Of a stretch of 7,508 bases of DNA, positions 1-5,700 are shown in pieces; within the stretch, counting starts at the first letter, position 1; each line of letters opens with the position of its first letter. The notes under the pieces were generated by a model that was not told where the DNA came from, did no database searches, and saw nothing but the letters and a program-made list of their open reading frames with translations. Origin of the DNA: Desulfobacteraceae bacterium (GTDB taxonomy: Bacteria; Desulfobacterota; Desulfobacteria; Desulfobacterales; Desulfosarcinaceae); assembly GCA_027031325.1 (NCBI GenBank), contig JALVRI010000022.1, positions 1 to 7,508 of the forward strand. Direction: 5' to 3'. Both the position numbers and the translations under genes were made by a program.

Positions 1-1083
1 CCGGACCTGGAATTGCTGTTCACGGTGGACGAAGAAACCGGGTTTATCGGTGCCCAAAAACTGTCTGATTCGTGGCTGACCGGCAGGTACCTGCTCAACC
101 TCGACTCTGAGACCGAGGGGCGGTTTACGGTCGGCTCGGCCGGCGGCAGAAGTATCGATATCCATCTTGAACAAGACGAGGTTACCCTCGGCAGGAATGA
201 GACCGTCTGTCGTATCGATATCGCGGGGCTGAAAGGTGGACATTCCGGGGTCGATATAGCCAAACACAGGGCCGGCGCAACCAGGCTGGCTGCCCGTATC
301 CTGAATCGCCTCCAGTCACAGTGCAGGCTGAGACTGGTGAATATCAAGGCCGGCACGGCCCACAACGCAATTGCCAGGAACGCCGTGATCATGCTTGCCT
401 GTCACGAGGAAAACCTGGACACCATTGCGCGGGGAGTCGAGGCCGCCGGTCAGGACCTGGCGCTTGAATATGCCGCCTCCGACCCGGATTTGACCGTTGA
501 TTTCGATGCCCGCCCAGATTGCCCCTCTTCCAGCGGTATCGGCCATGAAGCCAGTGGCAGGGTGATTGCCTTGCTTGCGGCCCTGCCCCACGGGGTCTTG
601 GAACTCAGTGCCGAACCAAGCGGCAGCCCTGAGACATCCTGTAACCTGGCCAAGATCAGCCTCGAGGGGGGCAGGCTGGAGATAGGTTGCAGCATTCGTT
701 CCATGTTTGCCTCCGCCCTCCGGGACGTGGCGGATGCAATCGCCGCCGTGGCAAGGATGATCGGTGCCAAAGTTACGGTGGGCAAGGGATATCCTGCCTG
801 GCAACCGGTAACAGACAGCCGCCTGGTTGATTTGTGCCTGTCGGTCTACCAGCGGCTGTTCGGAAAGCGGCCCGTACTGGAGGTGATTCACGGCGGTCTG
901 GAATGCGGTGTCCTGAAGGAGAAATACCCCCACCTGGAGATTGTTTCCCTCGGTCCCACCATTGAAAATCCCCACAGCCCGGATGAAAGGGTCAACCTTG
1001 ATTCGATTGCAAAAAGCTGGACTTTCCTGCGGGCCTTGCTGGCGGAGCTGGCCGGCGGGGAATCGGGCAGGGGCATGCAATGA
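1..1083 (+). CDS. pepD: Aminoacyl-histidine dipeptidase (cytosol non-specific dipeptidase, M20C), 5'-truncated by window edge
   Basis: Metal-dependent cytosolic dipeptidase of the PepD/M20C type, hydrolysing Xaa-His and other unblocked dipeptides. The frame is open from base 1 (P-D-L-E-L-L-F-T), so the N-terminus, about a quarter of a usual ~480-residue protein, lies outside; 360 residues are visible. Seen motifs, numbered from the window edge: TVDEETG (residues 8-14) with the paired glutamates of the catalytic base/metal ligand; LLNLDSETEG with the probable metal-ligand Asp at 35; LKGGHSG (77-83), the conserved lid/dimerisation-domain motif; HGGLECG near 297-303; and GPTIENPHSPDE with the probable C-terminal metal-ligand His at 325. 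These match the family order. The TTG at 13 is not a real start because homology continues upstream of it. The stop at 1081-1083 is 16 bp before the next gene, suggesting an operon. Family assignment is confident; substrate range is inferred. Confidence 0.93.
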   Translation, partial: PDLELLFTVDEETGFIGAQKLSDSWLTGRYLLNLDSETEGRFTVGSAGGRSIDIHLEQDEVTLGRNETVCRIDIAGLKGGHSGVDIAKHRAGATRLAARILNRLQSQCRLRLVNIKAGTAHNAIARNAVIMLACHEENLDTIARGVEAAGQDLALEYAASDPDLTVDFDARPDCPSSSGIGHEASGRVIALLAALPHGVLELSAEPSGSPETSCNLAKISLEGGRLEIGCSIRSMFASALRDVADAIAAVARMIGAKVTVGKGYPAWQPVTDSRLVDLCLSVYQRLFGKRPVLEVIHGGLECGVLKEKYPHLEIVSLGPTIENPHSPDERVNLDSIAKSWTFLRALLAELAGGESGRGMQ

Positions 1084-1099
1084 CGACAAAAGAGGCTGG

Positions 1100-1555
1100 A
1101 TGATGGAAAACAGCGGTGAAATGGACACGGTGTTGCTAGAATCGATCCTGAAGGCGACCGAGCAAGAGCCTTTTCGGCGTCTTCTCGGCATCAGGGTAGT
1201 CGGTCTGGAAAAAGGCCGTTCCGAAGTGGAGATGGTATACCGGCCGGATGTGATGAACAACATTTACTGCCGGGCCCATGGCGGAGCCTTGTTTGCCCTG
1301 GTGGACGAGGCTTTTGAGACCGCCGCGCAGACCGACGGCGACATAGCCGTGGCCCTCAACATCAACGTTACTTATGTGGCCTCTCCCGAACCCGGGAGGC
1401 TATTGCGGGCCAAGGCGGAAAGGGTCGCCCGCACACGCAAGACAGCCACTTATGACATCACCGTGGTCGAAGACGGCGAACGCCTCATATGCACTTGCAA
1501 AGCCTTGGCCTATCGTACCGGCAAGCCGGTTGTATTTCCGGAGCAGAGCGCTTGA
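1100..1555 (+). CDS. PaaI-type hotdog-fold acyl-CoA thioesterase
   Basis: Small 151-residue hotdog-fold protein of the PaaI/thioesterase family, expected to hydrolyse acyl- or aryl-CoA thioesters in the cytoplasm as a homo-oligomer. The signature HGGALFALVDEAFETA spans residues 60-75: the HGG turn plus the Asp/Glu pair (69-70) on the central helix that carries the catalytic acid in PaaI. An Asn pair seven or so residues upstream (53-54) matches the usual Asn of the substrate pocket. The strands ALNINVTYVASPEPGRLL and ATYDITVVEDGERL follow the family pattern. The frame is open much further upstream (941), but that part overlaps pepD and has no family resemblance. Two consecutive ATGs (1100 and 1103) follow AGAGG at 1091-1095; spacing is 4 or 7 nt, so 1103 is an equally good start. 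Located 16 bp after pepD, likely co-transcribed. Natural acyl-CoA substrate is unknown. Confidence 0.88.
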   Translation: MMENSGEMDTVLLESILKATEQEPFRRLLGIRVVGLEKGRSEVEMVYRPDVMNNIYCRAHGGALFALVDEAFETAAQTDGDIAVALNINVTYVASPEPGRLLRAKAERVARTRKTATYDITVVEDGERLICTCKALAYRTGKPVVFPEQSA

Positions 1556-1556
1556 A

Positions 1557-1599
1557 GGCGGGCAGGGACGCTTTCAGATTTCCCGCCGGCCGAGGCGGG
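1557..1599. terminator. GC-rich inverted repeats between convergent thioesterase genes (weak terminator candidate)
   Basis: GGCGGG at 1557-1562 can pair with CCCGCC at 1582-1587, which can alternatively pair with GGCGGG at 1594-1599 around a 6-nt loop. The structure lies in the 18-bp gap between two converging stop codons and in the last codons of the - strand gene. There is no T-run on either strand, so intrinsic termination is doubtful; it may only be GC-rich coding sequence. Confidence 0.2.
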
Positions 1600-2062
1600 C
1601 ATCGATGGCCGATTCCATCCCGCTTGCGTGGGTGGTCTTGAGCAGGTTGGCCGATCCCAGTGAAACGAGGCGTCCGGCGGTATCCCTTATTTCGCATACG
1701 GCATGTGATATCCGCTTGCCGGAACGCACTATTTCAGCCCGGGCGATGATTTTTTGACCTATTTCGACCTTTCCCAGAAAATTTACATGCAGGTCGATGG
1801 AGAGGGCGAAACCCTTTTCGCCCAGGGTGAGGATGGTCATTCCGATCAACTCGTCCATGATGGCCGCCTGGACTCCGCCATGCAAAAGGCCGGCCGGGTT
1901 GCCCATCTCCGGGCGGCAGAGTACTTCCATGGCCATCCGGCCCGCGGAACACTCCTTTAAGCGGCCGTCCAGCCAACGTGTAAACGGTGGGGCTGCATCA
2001 TCCGGCTTTCTGTCGATATACCGCCGGAAAAAATCGACGACTTCGTTGCTGCTGGCTTGCAT
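1574..2062 (-). CDS. Second PaaI-type hotdog-fold thioesterase
   Basis: A 162-residue hotdog-fold protein, probable acyl-CoA thioesterase. The signature is MGNPAGLLHGGVQAAIMDE (residues 53-71): the pocket Asn at 55, HGG at 61-63 and the acidic Asp/Glu at 70-71 on the central helix. The strand pattern SIDLHVNFLGKVEIGQ and the RSGKRISHAVCEIRD stretch are typical of PaaI-like enzymes. It has a longer helical N-terminus (NEVVDFFRRYIDRKPDD) than the facing gene at 1100, and the two differ clearly, so they are not a recent duplication. The start at 2062 is chosen because AGGAA lies 7 nt upstream (reverse strand) and family resemblance begins there. The frame is open to 2140, but those extra codons run into mobile element A and have no resemblance. 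Tail-to-tail with the other thioesterase (18 bp between stops). Its upstream region is shared with element A, whose end is 59 bp from the start codon. Confidence 0.85.
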   Translation of the reverse strand: MQASSNEVVDFFRRYIDRKPDDAAPPFTRWLDGRLKECSAGRMAMEVLCRPEMGNPAGLLHGGVQAAIMDELIGMTILTLGEKGFALSIDLHVNFLGKVEIGQKIIARAEIVRSGKRISHAVCEIRDTAGRLVSLGSANLLKTTHASGMESAIDARLGRREI

Positions 2063-2121
2063 GGCCTCATTCCTGTCGAGAATTAAAATTGGAAGGTAAC
2101 AGGCCGCCGTCATGATTTCAA

Positions 2122-2305
2122 GCCGGATTATGCACTTCAAATGCCTACAAAAGTAATTTGATCGAATTATTGCACAGTTGGTATCTATTTGTTCCCGCTC
2201 GTGTCTTGTATGGCCAAGCCTAATAGTTTTTCAACAGCCCGTTAGAGTACGTCTGCCTGCCCTGGGTCTAGCATCTTCGCCAAACTCGCCGGCTGCACAT
2301 CCGGG
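2122..2305 (-). mobile_element. MITE-like element, copy A (184 bp) with perfect 5-bp target duplication
   Basis: Non-autonomous element with no coding capacity. Terminal inverted repeats are GCCGGATTATGCA at 2122-2134 and, at the other end, CCCGGATGTGCA read on the - strand (2294-2305). It is flanked by the direct repeat TTCAA at 2117-2121 and 2306-2310, a 5-bp target duplication. Oriented oppositely to copies B and C. Its right-end block (2143-2192) matches copy C (5142-5191, other strand) over 50 bases with only three differences, all transitions. Its left end (about 2248-2305) matches the left end of copies B and C, while the middle is unrelated. It sits between the glycoside hydrolase stop codon and the second thioesterase, and the TTCAA at 2306-2310 contains that stop codon. 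The transposase family is inferred as IS1380-like from the CC...GATT ends and the 5-bp AT-rich duplication. Confidence 0.85.
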
Positions 2306-2306
2306 T

Positions 2307-3953
2307 TCAATCGGCAAAAAAGGACGTTTTGACAGGATCGTCCCTCAATACTTGGTCGCCGGCCATGGCCCGGAGCATCCCGGCCGGTCCGGGTGGGCGG
2401 AAAGCCGAGGCGGCCCAGGCCGGCACCTCGTATGTAAAACGGCAGTCTTTGCTCCAGTCGATGAAAATCTTGCGTGGCTGCATCCTGCGGCTATCCACAC
2501 CCAGATCACGGCACATGAGGCCGGCAACCAGGGACGCCTTGACCCGCTTGGTGGTTCGCATTCCAAAAGGGACGCCGCGCCTGGTGAGGATGCGATCCAG
2601 GATGCTTTCGTCGAAAGTCATACTCAAGCCCGCCGGAGTGGAGGCCCTGACACGGCTTTGCGGGACCGTCGGCTGTAAGCTTATAACCGAAAATCCTTTC
2701 CGGTAGGAGGTGAGGTTCACCGGTTTGGAGGCTGCCGAGACCAGGTTGTCCGGAAGACTGCGCAGCTCATCCAGCCCGGGATAGAGCTTGGGAACCACCA
2801 GGCGCACGTTCTGCCGGCGGGCCAGGGCGGTGTAGGTCGCCTTGTAGCGGCCGGAGGGATTCCAGGCCGACCAGCCATCGGATTTTGCCTTCTCGAGGGC
2901 TTCGAGCTGGGCTTCTACTTCAGCCGGTCCGTACCAGAAATCCTGGATCCAGGGCCGTACCGGAATGGTCGTCCTTTGGCGTATTCGCCGGGTGCTGAGG
3001 AGCATTATCGATCCTGGGTGAAGGGAAGGCCGCTCTTTGCCCAAAAAGCCCGCGGGAAAGTGGGAAGGATAGAACATGGGGCAGATAACATCCAGGTGGG
3101 GGGCCATCTCCTCCAGTACTTGTCCCACTCCGAAATCGTGTTTTTTCCAGGCAATAAGCCCGAAAACGGCGGCCGCCAATTTGACACCCAGGGGACGCAA
3201 TTGTTGCGAAGCGTACTTGAGAAAGGATGCGATGCATCGGCTGCGAGTTACACCGGTTCTTTGCCCGGGATATGCAATCCTTGACAGGTCTCCGTCGGAG
3301 GGAAAACGGACGTAGTCGAATTGGATTTCATCGAAACCGCAGGCGGCAAGTTCCTTGGCCAGATTGACAACGTAGTCCCACACGCGCCGATCATAGGGGT
3401 TGGCCCAAAAAAGGCCGTTTTTGTCTTTCCAGGGCCGCCCTGTCCGCGTATCTTGCACCCCAAGCCAGGGGCAGTCCCTTACCAGGCAATGGTCGGCGAA
3501 AACATCCAGCTTGGCGATGGTCCAGATGTAATTGTCTTTCAATGTTTTCACCAGGCGGCTGATGTTAATTGCCGCCCCGGCTGCCACGTGGTTTCCGGCT
3601 CCTGGAACCTTGCTCGGCCAGAAGATCCGGCCCCGGGGATCTTTGAGGTGCAGGACTACTGCGTTGAGCCCCAGTTGACGGGACTGGTGAACATAGATCT
3701 CGATCAGTCTCCGGTTCAGGGCATACGGGGGAAAGTATACCGCCCGGACAGCCGGCAGCCTCCCGGCGGGCATGTGCCCGCTCTCCGCGTTGGCAAAGGC
3801 GTTTGTTTGCAGAAGTAAAACTGCAAGCAAGGATAAGAAGATCGTTTTAACCCGGATTTTGCAGCTGGCGAGTTTGCCGAAGATGCGAGGCGGAGGGCAG
3901 GCATAGGCATTTGAAGTGCATAATCGGGGTTGCAGCCTGGTGAAATTATCCAT
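2307..3953 (-). CDS. Secreted DUF4015/GHL-type putative glycoside hydrolase with in-frame MITE in signal peptide region
   Basis: A 548-residue exported protein. Residues ~68-390 resemble the DUF4015 putative glycoside hydrolase family (TIM-barrel-like, Pfam PF13200): AVRAVYFPPYAL, GLNAVVLHLKDPRGRI, WTIAKLDVFAD, the hallmark GFDEIQFDYVRFPSDG (206-221) with clustered acidic residues, DVICPMFYPSHFP and PVRPWIQDFWYG. Function is likely glycan hydrolysis outside the cytoplasm; the substrate is unknown. Residues ~391-548 match nothing I recognise. A hydrophobic signal segment, KTIFLSLLAVLLLQTNAFANA, occupies residues 36-56, unusually far from Met1. Residues 8-35 are encoded by mobile element B plus its target duplication; removing them restores an ordinary signal peptide starting MDNFTRL then KTIFLSLL. 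The ATG at 3953 is the only sensible start, with AGG 7 nt upstream. The stop TGA (2307-2309) lies within the target duplication of element A. Fold assignment is good; activity is inferred. Confidence 0.85.
   Translation of the reverse strand: MDNFTRLQPRLCTSNAYACPPPRIFGKLASCKIRVKTIFLSLLAVLLLQTNAFANAESGHMPAGRLPAVRAVYFPPYALNRRLIEIYVHQSRQLGLNAVVLHLKDPRGRIFWPSKVPGAGNHVAAGAAINISRLVKTLKDNYIWTIAKLDVFADHCLVRDCPWLGVQDTRTGRPWKDKNGLFWANPYDRRVWDYVVNLAKELAACGFDEIQFDYVRFPSDGDLSRIAYPGQRTGVTRSRCIASFLKYASQQLRPLGVKLAAAVFGLIAWKKHDFGVGQVLEEMAPHLDVICPMFYPSHFPAGFLGKERPSLHPGSIMLLSTRRIRQRTTIPVRPWIQDFWYGPAEVEAQLEALEKAKSDGWSAWNPSGRYKATYTALARRQNVRLVVPKLYPGLDELRSLPDNLVSAASKPVNLTSYRKGFSVISLQPTVPQSRVRASTPAGLSMTFDESILDRILTRRGVPFGMRTTKRVKASLVAGLMCRDLGVDSRRMQPRKIFIDWSKDCRFTYEVPAWAASAFRPPGPAGMLRAMAGDQVLRDDPVKTSFFAD
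3851..3929 (+). mobile_element. MITE-like element, copy B (79 bp), inserted in frame within a coding sequence
   Basis: Shortest copy. Terminal inverted repeats are CCCGGATTTTGCA (3851-3863) and TGCATAATCGGGG (3917-3929). It consists of the left-end block shared with copy C (compare 4961-5016) joined directly to the right-end GGCATTTGAAGTGCATAAT segment, so it is an internal-deletion derivative. Flanks are TTTAA (3846-3850) and TTGCA (3930-3934): a 5-bp duplication that has diverged or was never exact (3 of 5 identical). Element plus one flank is 84 bp, exactly 28 codons, and it lies in the signal peptide n-region of the - strand glycoside hydrolase gene, adding codons 8-35 with no stop. Confidence 0.8.
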
Positions 3954-4198
3954 CGTGTCGCCTGCCCAAGGGATTTGTGATCTGCTGTTGCGCCGAGTTG
4001 AATCAGCGGCTGAGCCGGTGTTTTGACATGCTGCGTCTTATTCGAATAGAGAGCAATTTCCGGCCCTGCAGACATTATCGGCATGCTTGTCTCCGGCCTG
4101 AAGCAAAAATGAAAATCAGGATCTCAGGTCTTCAGAGGGTAGTCCGGGGCGTTGTGCGTGCAAGCCGGAAGGTTATGACACTGCCGGCCGATGAGAGT

Positions 4199-4834
4199 TT
4201 AATTTTCCTGGTTGGTGAGATTCGGCGGGACTTTGCCGGTTGAAAAAAGGCTGCATACCAGGGATGCCAAACGGTAGACATGCTTTTCGATTTCTTTCTT
4301 GTCCCTTCCGGGATAATTGCGGAAAGCCATCACCACCCCCAGGATGCTGGCATAGAAGGCGTGAGTGAAGAGCCGGCTTCCTGCGCCGACACCGGCCCGC
4401 AGGTTCACCCTGTCCAGCAGGTTGAGGAAATATCGCTGAACGGAATTGAATTTTTCAAGAGCCTTGGGATTGATGCTCCCGGTGATCATGAAGTGGCCCA
4501 TGAGCTGAAAGAGGGAGTCGTGTTCCATCAGGTATTCCACACTGGCAAGTGCCAGTTCTTCAAGTGACGCCTTGCCGGCTTCAAGCCGGGCTTCAAGCCG
4601 GGCTTCAATCATGTGAATATGGCGGGACATGGCTTCGACCAGGATTTCGTCCCGGCTGGGGAAGTAGCGATAGATGGCGGCCGGCGAGATACCTGCCTTT
4701 TCGGCAATGTCACGCATGCCGATGGAAGAGATGACTTGTTTTTCAAACAGGGCCATGGCGGCGTCGACGATCAATCGGCGGCGGGTTTGCCGCTCATTTT
4801 GACGCAGTTTCTGAAAAGTGGAATTGGAACCCAT
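4199..4834 (-). CDS. TetR/AcrR-family transcriptional regulator
   Basis: A 211-residue one-domain-plus-ligand-domain repressor. Residues ~12-60 form the TetR DNA-binding domain: RRRLIVDAAMALFEKQ (helix 1) then the helix-turn-helix SIGMRDIAEKAGISPAAIYRYFPSR with the diagnostic YRYFPSRDEIL following. The C-terminal half (about 65-211) is a helical ligand/dimerisation domain with no recognisable effector signature. Length is typical. A tandem 12-bp repeat encodes EARLEARLEA near residues 77-86. The start ATG (4832-4834) is preceded by a weak AGAAG about 9 nt upstream. The gene stands alone between the glycoside hydrolase gene and mobile element C; its target is unknown. TetR proteins often autoregulate, and two small palindromes lie just upstream. 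Family confident; the regulated pathway cannot be told from this window. Confidence 0.92.
   Translation of the reverse strand: MGSNSTFQKLRQNERQTRRRLIVDAAMALFEKQVISSIGMRDIAEKAGISPAAIYRYFPSRDEILVEAMSRHIHMIEARLEARLEAGKASLEELALASVEYLMEHDSLFQLMGHFMITGSINPKALEKFNSVQRYFLNLLDRVNLRAGVGAGSRLFTHAFYASILGVVMAFRNYPGRDKKEIEKHVYRLASLVCSLFSTGKVPPNLTNQEN
4578..4610. repeat. 12-bp tandem repeat inside the TetR gene
   Basis: GCTTCAAGCCGG occurs at 4578-4589 and again at 4590-4601, followed by a partial third unit GCTTCAATC at 4602-4610. On the - strand it encodes the four-residue repeat EARL-EARL-EA. Because the unit is a multiple of three, gain or loss of a copy would keep the frame and lengthen or shorten one helix by four residues. 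Confidence 0.85.
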
Positions 4835-4865
4835 AGTTTTAGTCTTCTCAAAGTTGGGCTTTTGG

Positions 4866-4910
4866 ATGCAATCGATTCATGTGTGTGTGAACAAAGTTTG
4901 CAGTCCTGCA
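4866..4910. promoter_or_regulatory. Palindromes upstream of the TetR gene: possible operators
   Basis: The perfect 8-bp palindrome AATCGATT (4870-4877, within ATGCAATCGATTCAT) lies about 36 bp upstream of the TetR start codon. A second inverted repeat, TGCAG-TC-CTGCA, is at 4899-4910. Autorepression through a short palindrome near the start is common for TetR regulators; these sites are candidates only. No convincing -35/-10 pair was found around them. Confidence 0.3.
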
Positions 4911-4960
4911 CGGAAGTTTCATACGTAACCCAAATTAAGCGAGCTTACAAGTTTTTTTAA

Positions 4961-5209
4961 CCCGGGTTTTGCAGCCGGCGAGTTTGGCCAAAATGCGAGG
5001 TGAAAGGGCAGGCAGACTCTGGTACTTCAACTGCCCGCCAACAAAGCAGCTTTGGTAAAAGCGTGAGCCCCTTGCGGCTTCAAATGCCTGAGGTTTTTAC
5101 ACTTATTGAACCTTACTTTTCGGGTGAAGGCACGGGCGCAAACAAATAGATGCCAACTGTGCGATAATTCAATCAAATTACTTTTGTAGGCTGAAGTGCA
5201 TAATCCGGG
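4961..5209 (+). mobile_element. MITE-like element, copy C (249 bp), full-length form with perfect 5-bp target duplication
   Basis: Longest copy. Terminal inverted repeats are CCCGGGTTTTGCA (4961-4973) and TGCATAATCCGGG (5197-5209), flanked by TTTAA at 4956-4960 and 5210-5214. No open reading frame of note. Left block ~4961-5016 and right block ~5129-5209 are shared with copy A; the middle is not. An internal CTTCAAATGCCT (5078-5089) is the reverse complement of AGGCATTTGAAG from the right end of copies A and B, suggesting an internal rearrangement. The right end abuts the lipoprotein gene, and the duplication at 5210-5214 contains that gene's TAA stop (5211-5213). Transposase family inferred as IS1380-like; none is encoded here. 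Confidence 0.87.
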
Positions 5210-5210
5210 T

Positions 5211-5693
5211 TTAATTCTTGATGGCTGCCCTTATGTTGCCATCCTGATCCCTGATTACAATGGTGTGGAAGCGCGCTTTTTCCATTTCCAGCAGGAGGCA
5301 GGGTGAGGTGAGGGCCTGGGTTACCAGCGAACCGGGTGGAGGACGCTGCCAGAGGACATCCACAAATGCGGTATCGTTTTTCAACTCGGCCGTCGGCCTG
5401 GCCAGGGAAATGGAAAACCCGCCGCTTGGTTGAAGCCCCATGGATATAAACAGCAAACCATTGTTTGGGCTCAGGTCGGCTGGAATTTTCATTCCTCCAA
5501 GCACGTGTCCGGCCTGCTCCGGGTTTTCAAACCAGAGCGCAGAGGAAGTTTTGCTCAATGAAGGGCAATGGCTTTCTGCTGAAATTACCTTCAATCGGAG
5601 CTTGGCCGGTAAGCGTCCGGCAATTTTGAGGCAGCCTGACACGATTAGCACCACAGTCAGGATCGCGGCTAGTTTTGATTTCAAACCGGCCAT
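5211..5693 (-). CDS. PrcB-like lipoprotein, probable partner of the adjacent subtilase
   Basis: A 160-residue predicted outer-membrane or periplasmic lipoprotein. The signal peptide has a hydrophobic core (LAAILTVVLIVSG) and a lipobox ending at Cys21 (IVSGC). Residues ~78-155 resemble the PrcB C-terminal domain (Pfam PF14343, named from the Treponema denticola dentilisin complex): NNGLLFISMGLQPSGGFSISL, with the characteristic P-S-G-G-F turn at 89-93, then the RPPPGSLVTQALTSPCLLLEM strand pair (117-137). It begins 7 bp after the stop of the subtilase gene, so the two are almost certainly co-transcribed and perhaps translationally coupled; the nearest purine-rich ribosome site (AAGGG) is rather far, about 17 nt. 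In dentilisin, PrcB is a lipoprotein associated with the subtilisin-like PrtP. The same partnership is inferred here. The stop codon lies in the target duplication of element C. Confidence 0.8.
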   Translation of the reverse strand: MAGLKSKLAAILTVVLIVSGCLKIAGRLPAKLRLKVISAESHCPSLSKTSSALWFENPEQAGHVLGGMKIPADLSPNNGLLFISMGLQPSGGFSISLARPTAELKNDTAFVDVLWQRPPPGSLVTQALTSPCLLLEMEKARFHTIVIRDQDGNIRAAIKN

Positions 5694-5700
5694 GGTTGTT

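Noticed and set aside
941..1099. Upstream extension of the first thioesterase
   Set aside because: It overlaps the conserved 3' end of pepD in another frame; ATG 1100/1103 follows AGAGG and begins near family homology.
316..1263. Long - strand open frame (315 codons) opposite pepD and the first thioesterase
   Set aside because: It is antisense to two strongly recognisable genes, has no recognisable domain, and is rich in residues expected from reverse-frame translation of GC-rich DNA.
2063..2140. Upstream extension of the second thioesterase to an ATG at 2140
   Set aside because: The extra codons run into mobile element A and lack family resemblance; ATG 2062 has a good ribosome-binding site.
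3321..3818. 165-codon + strand open frame within the glycoside hydrolase gene
   Set aside because: Shadow frame antisense to the conserved FDEIQFDYVRFPSDG region of a recognisable family.
4023..4051. + strand TTGACA followed 17 bp later by ATAGAG, a possible promoter
   Set aside because: The -10 match is poor and no + strand gene follows; the next gene is on the opposite strand.
3977..4243. 88-codon + strand open frame between the glycoside hydrolase and TetR genes
   Set aside because: Composition is low in recognisable structure, it overlaps the TetR 3' end, and no ribosome-binding site or family match is apparent.
5040..5056. ACAAAGCAGCTTTGG palindrome in element C as a terminator
   Set aside because: Loop would be a single base, the stem is short and no T-run follows on either strand.
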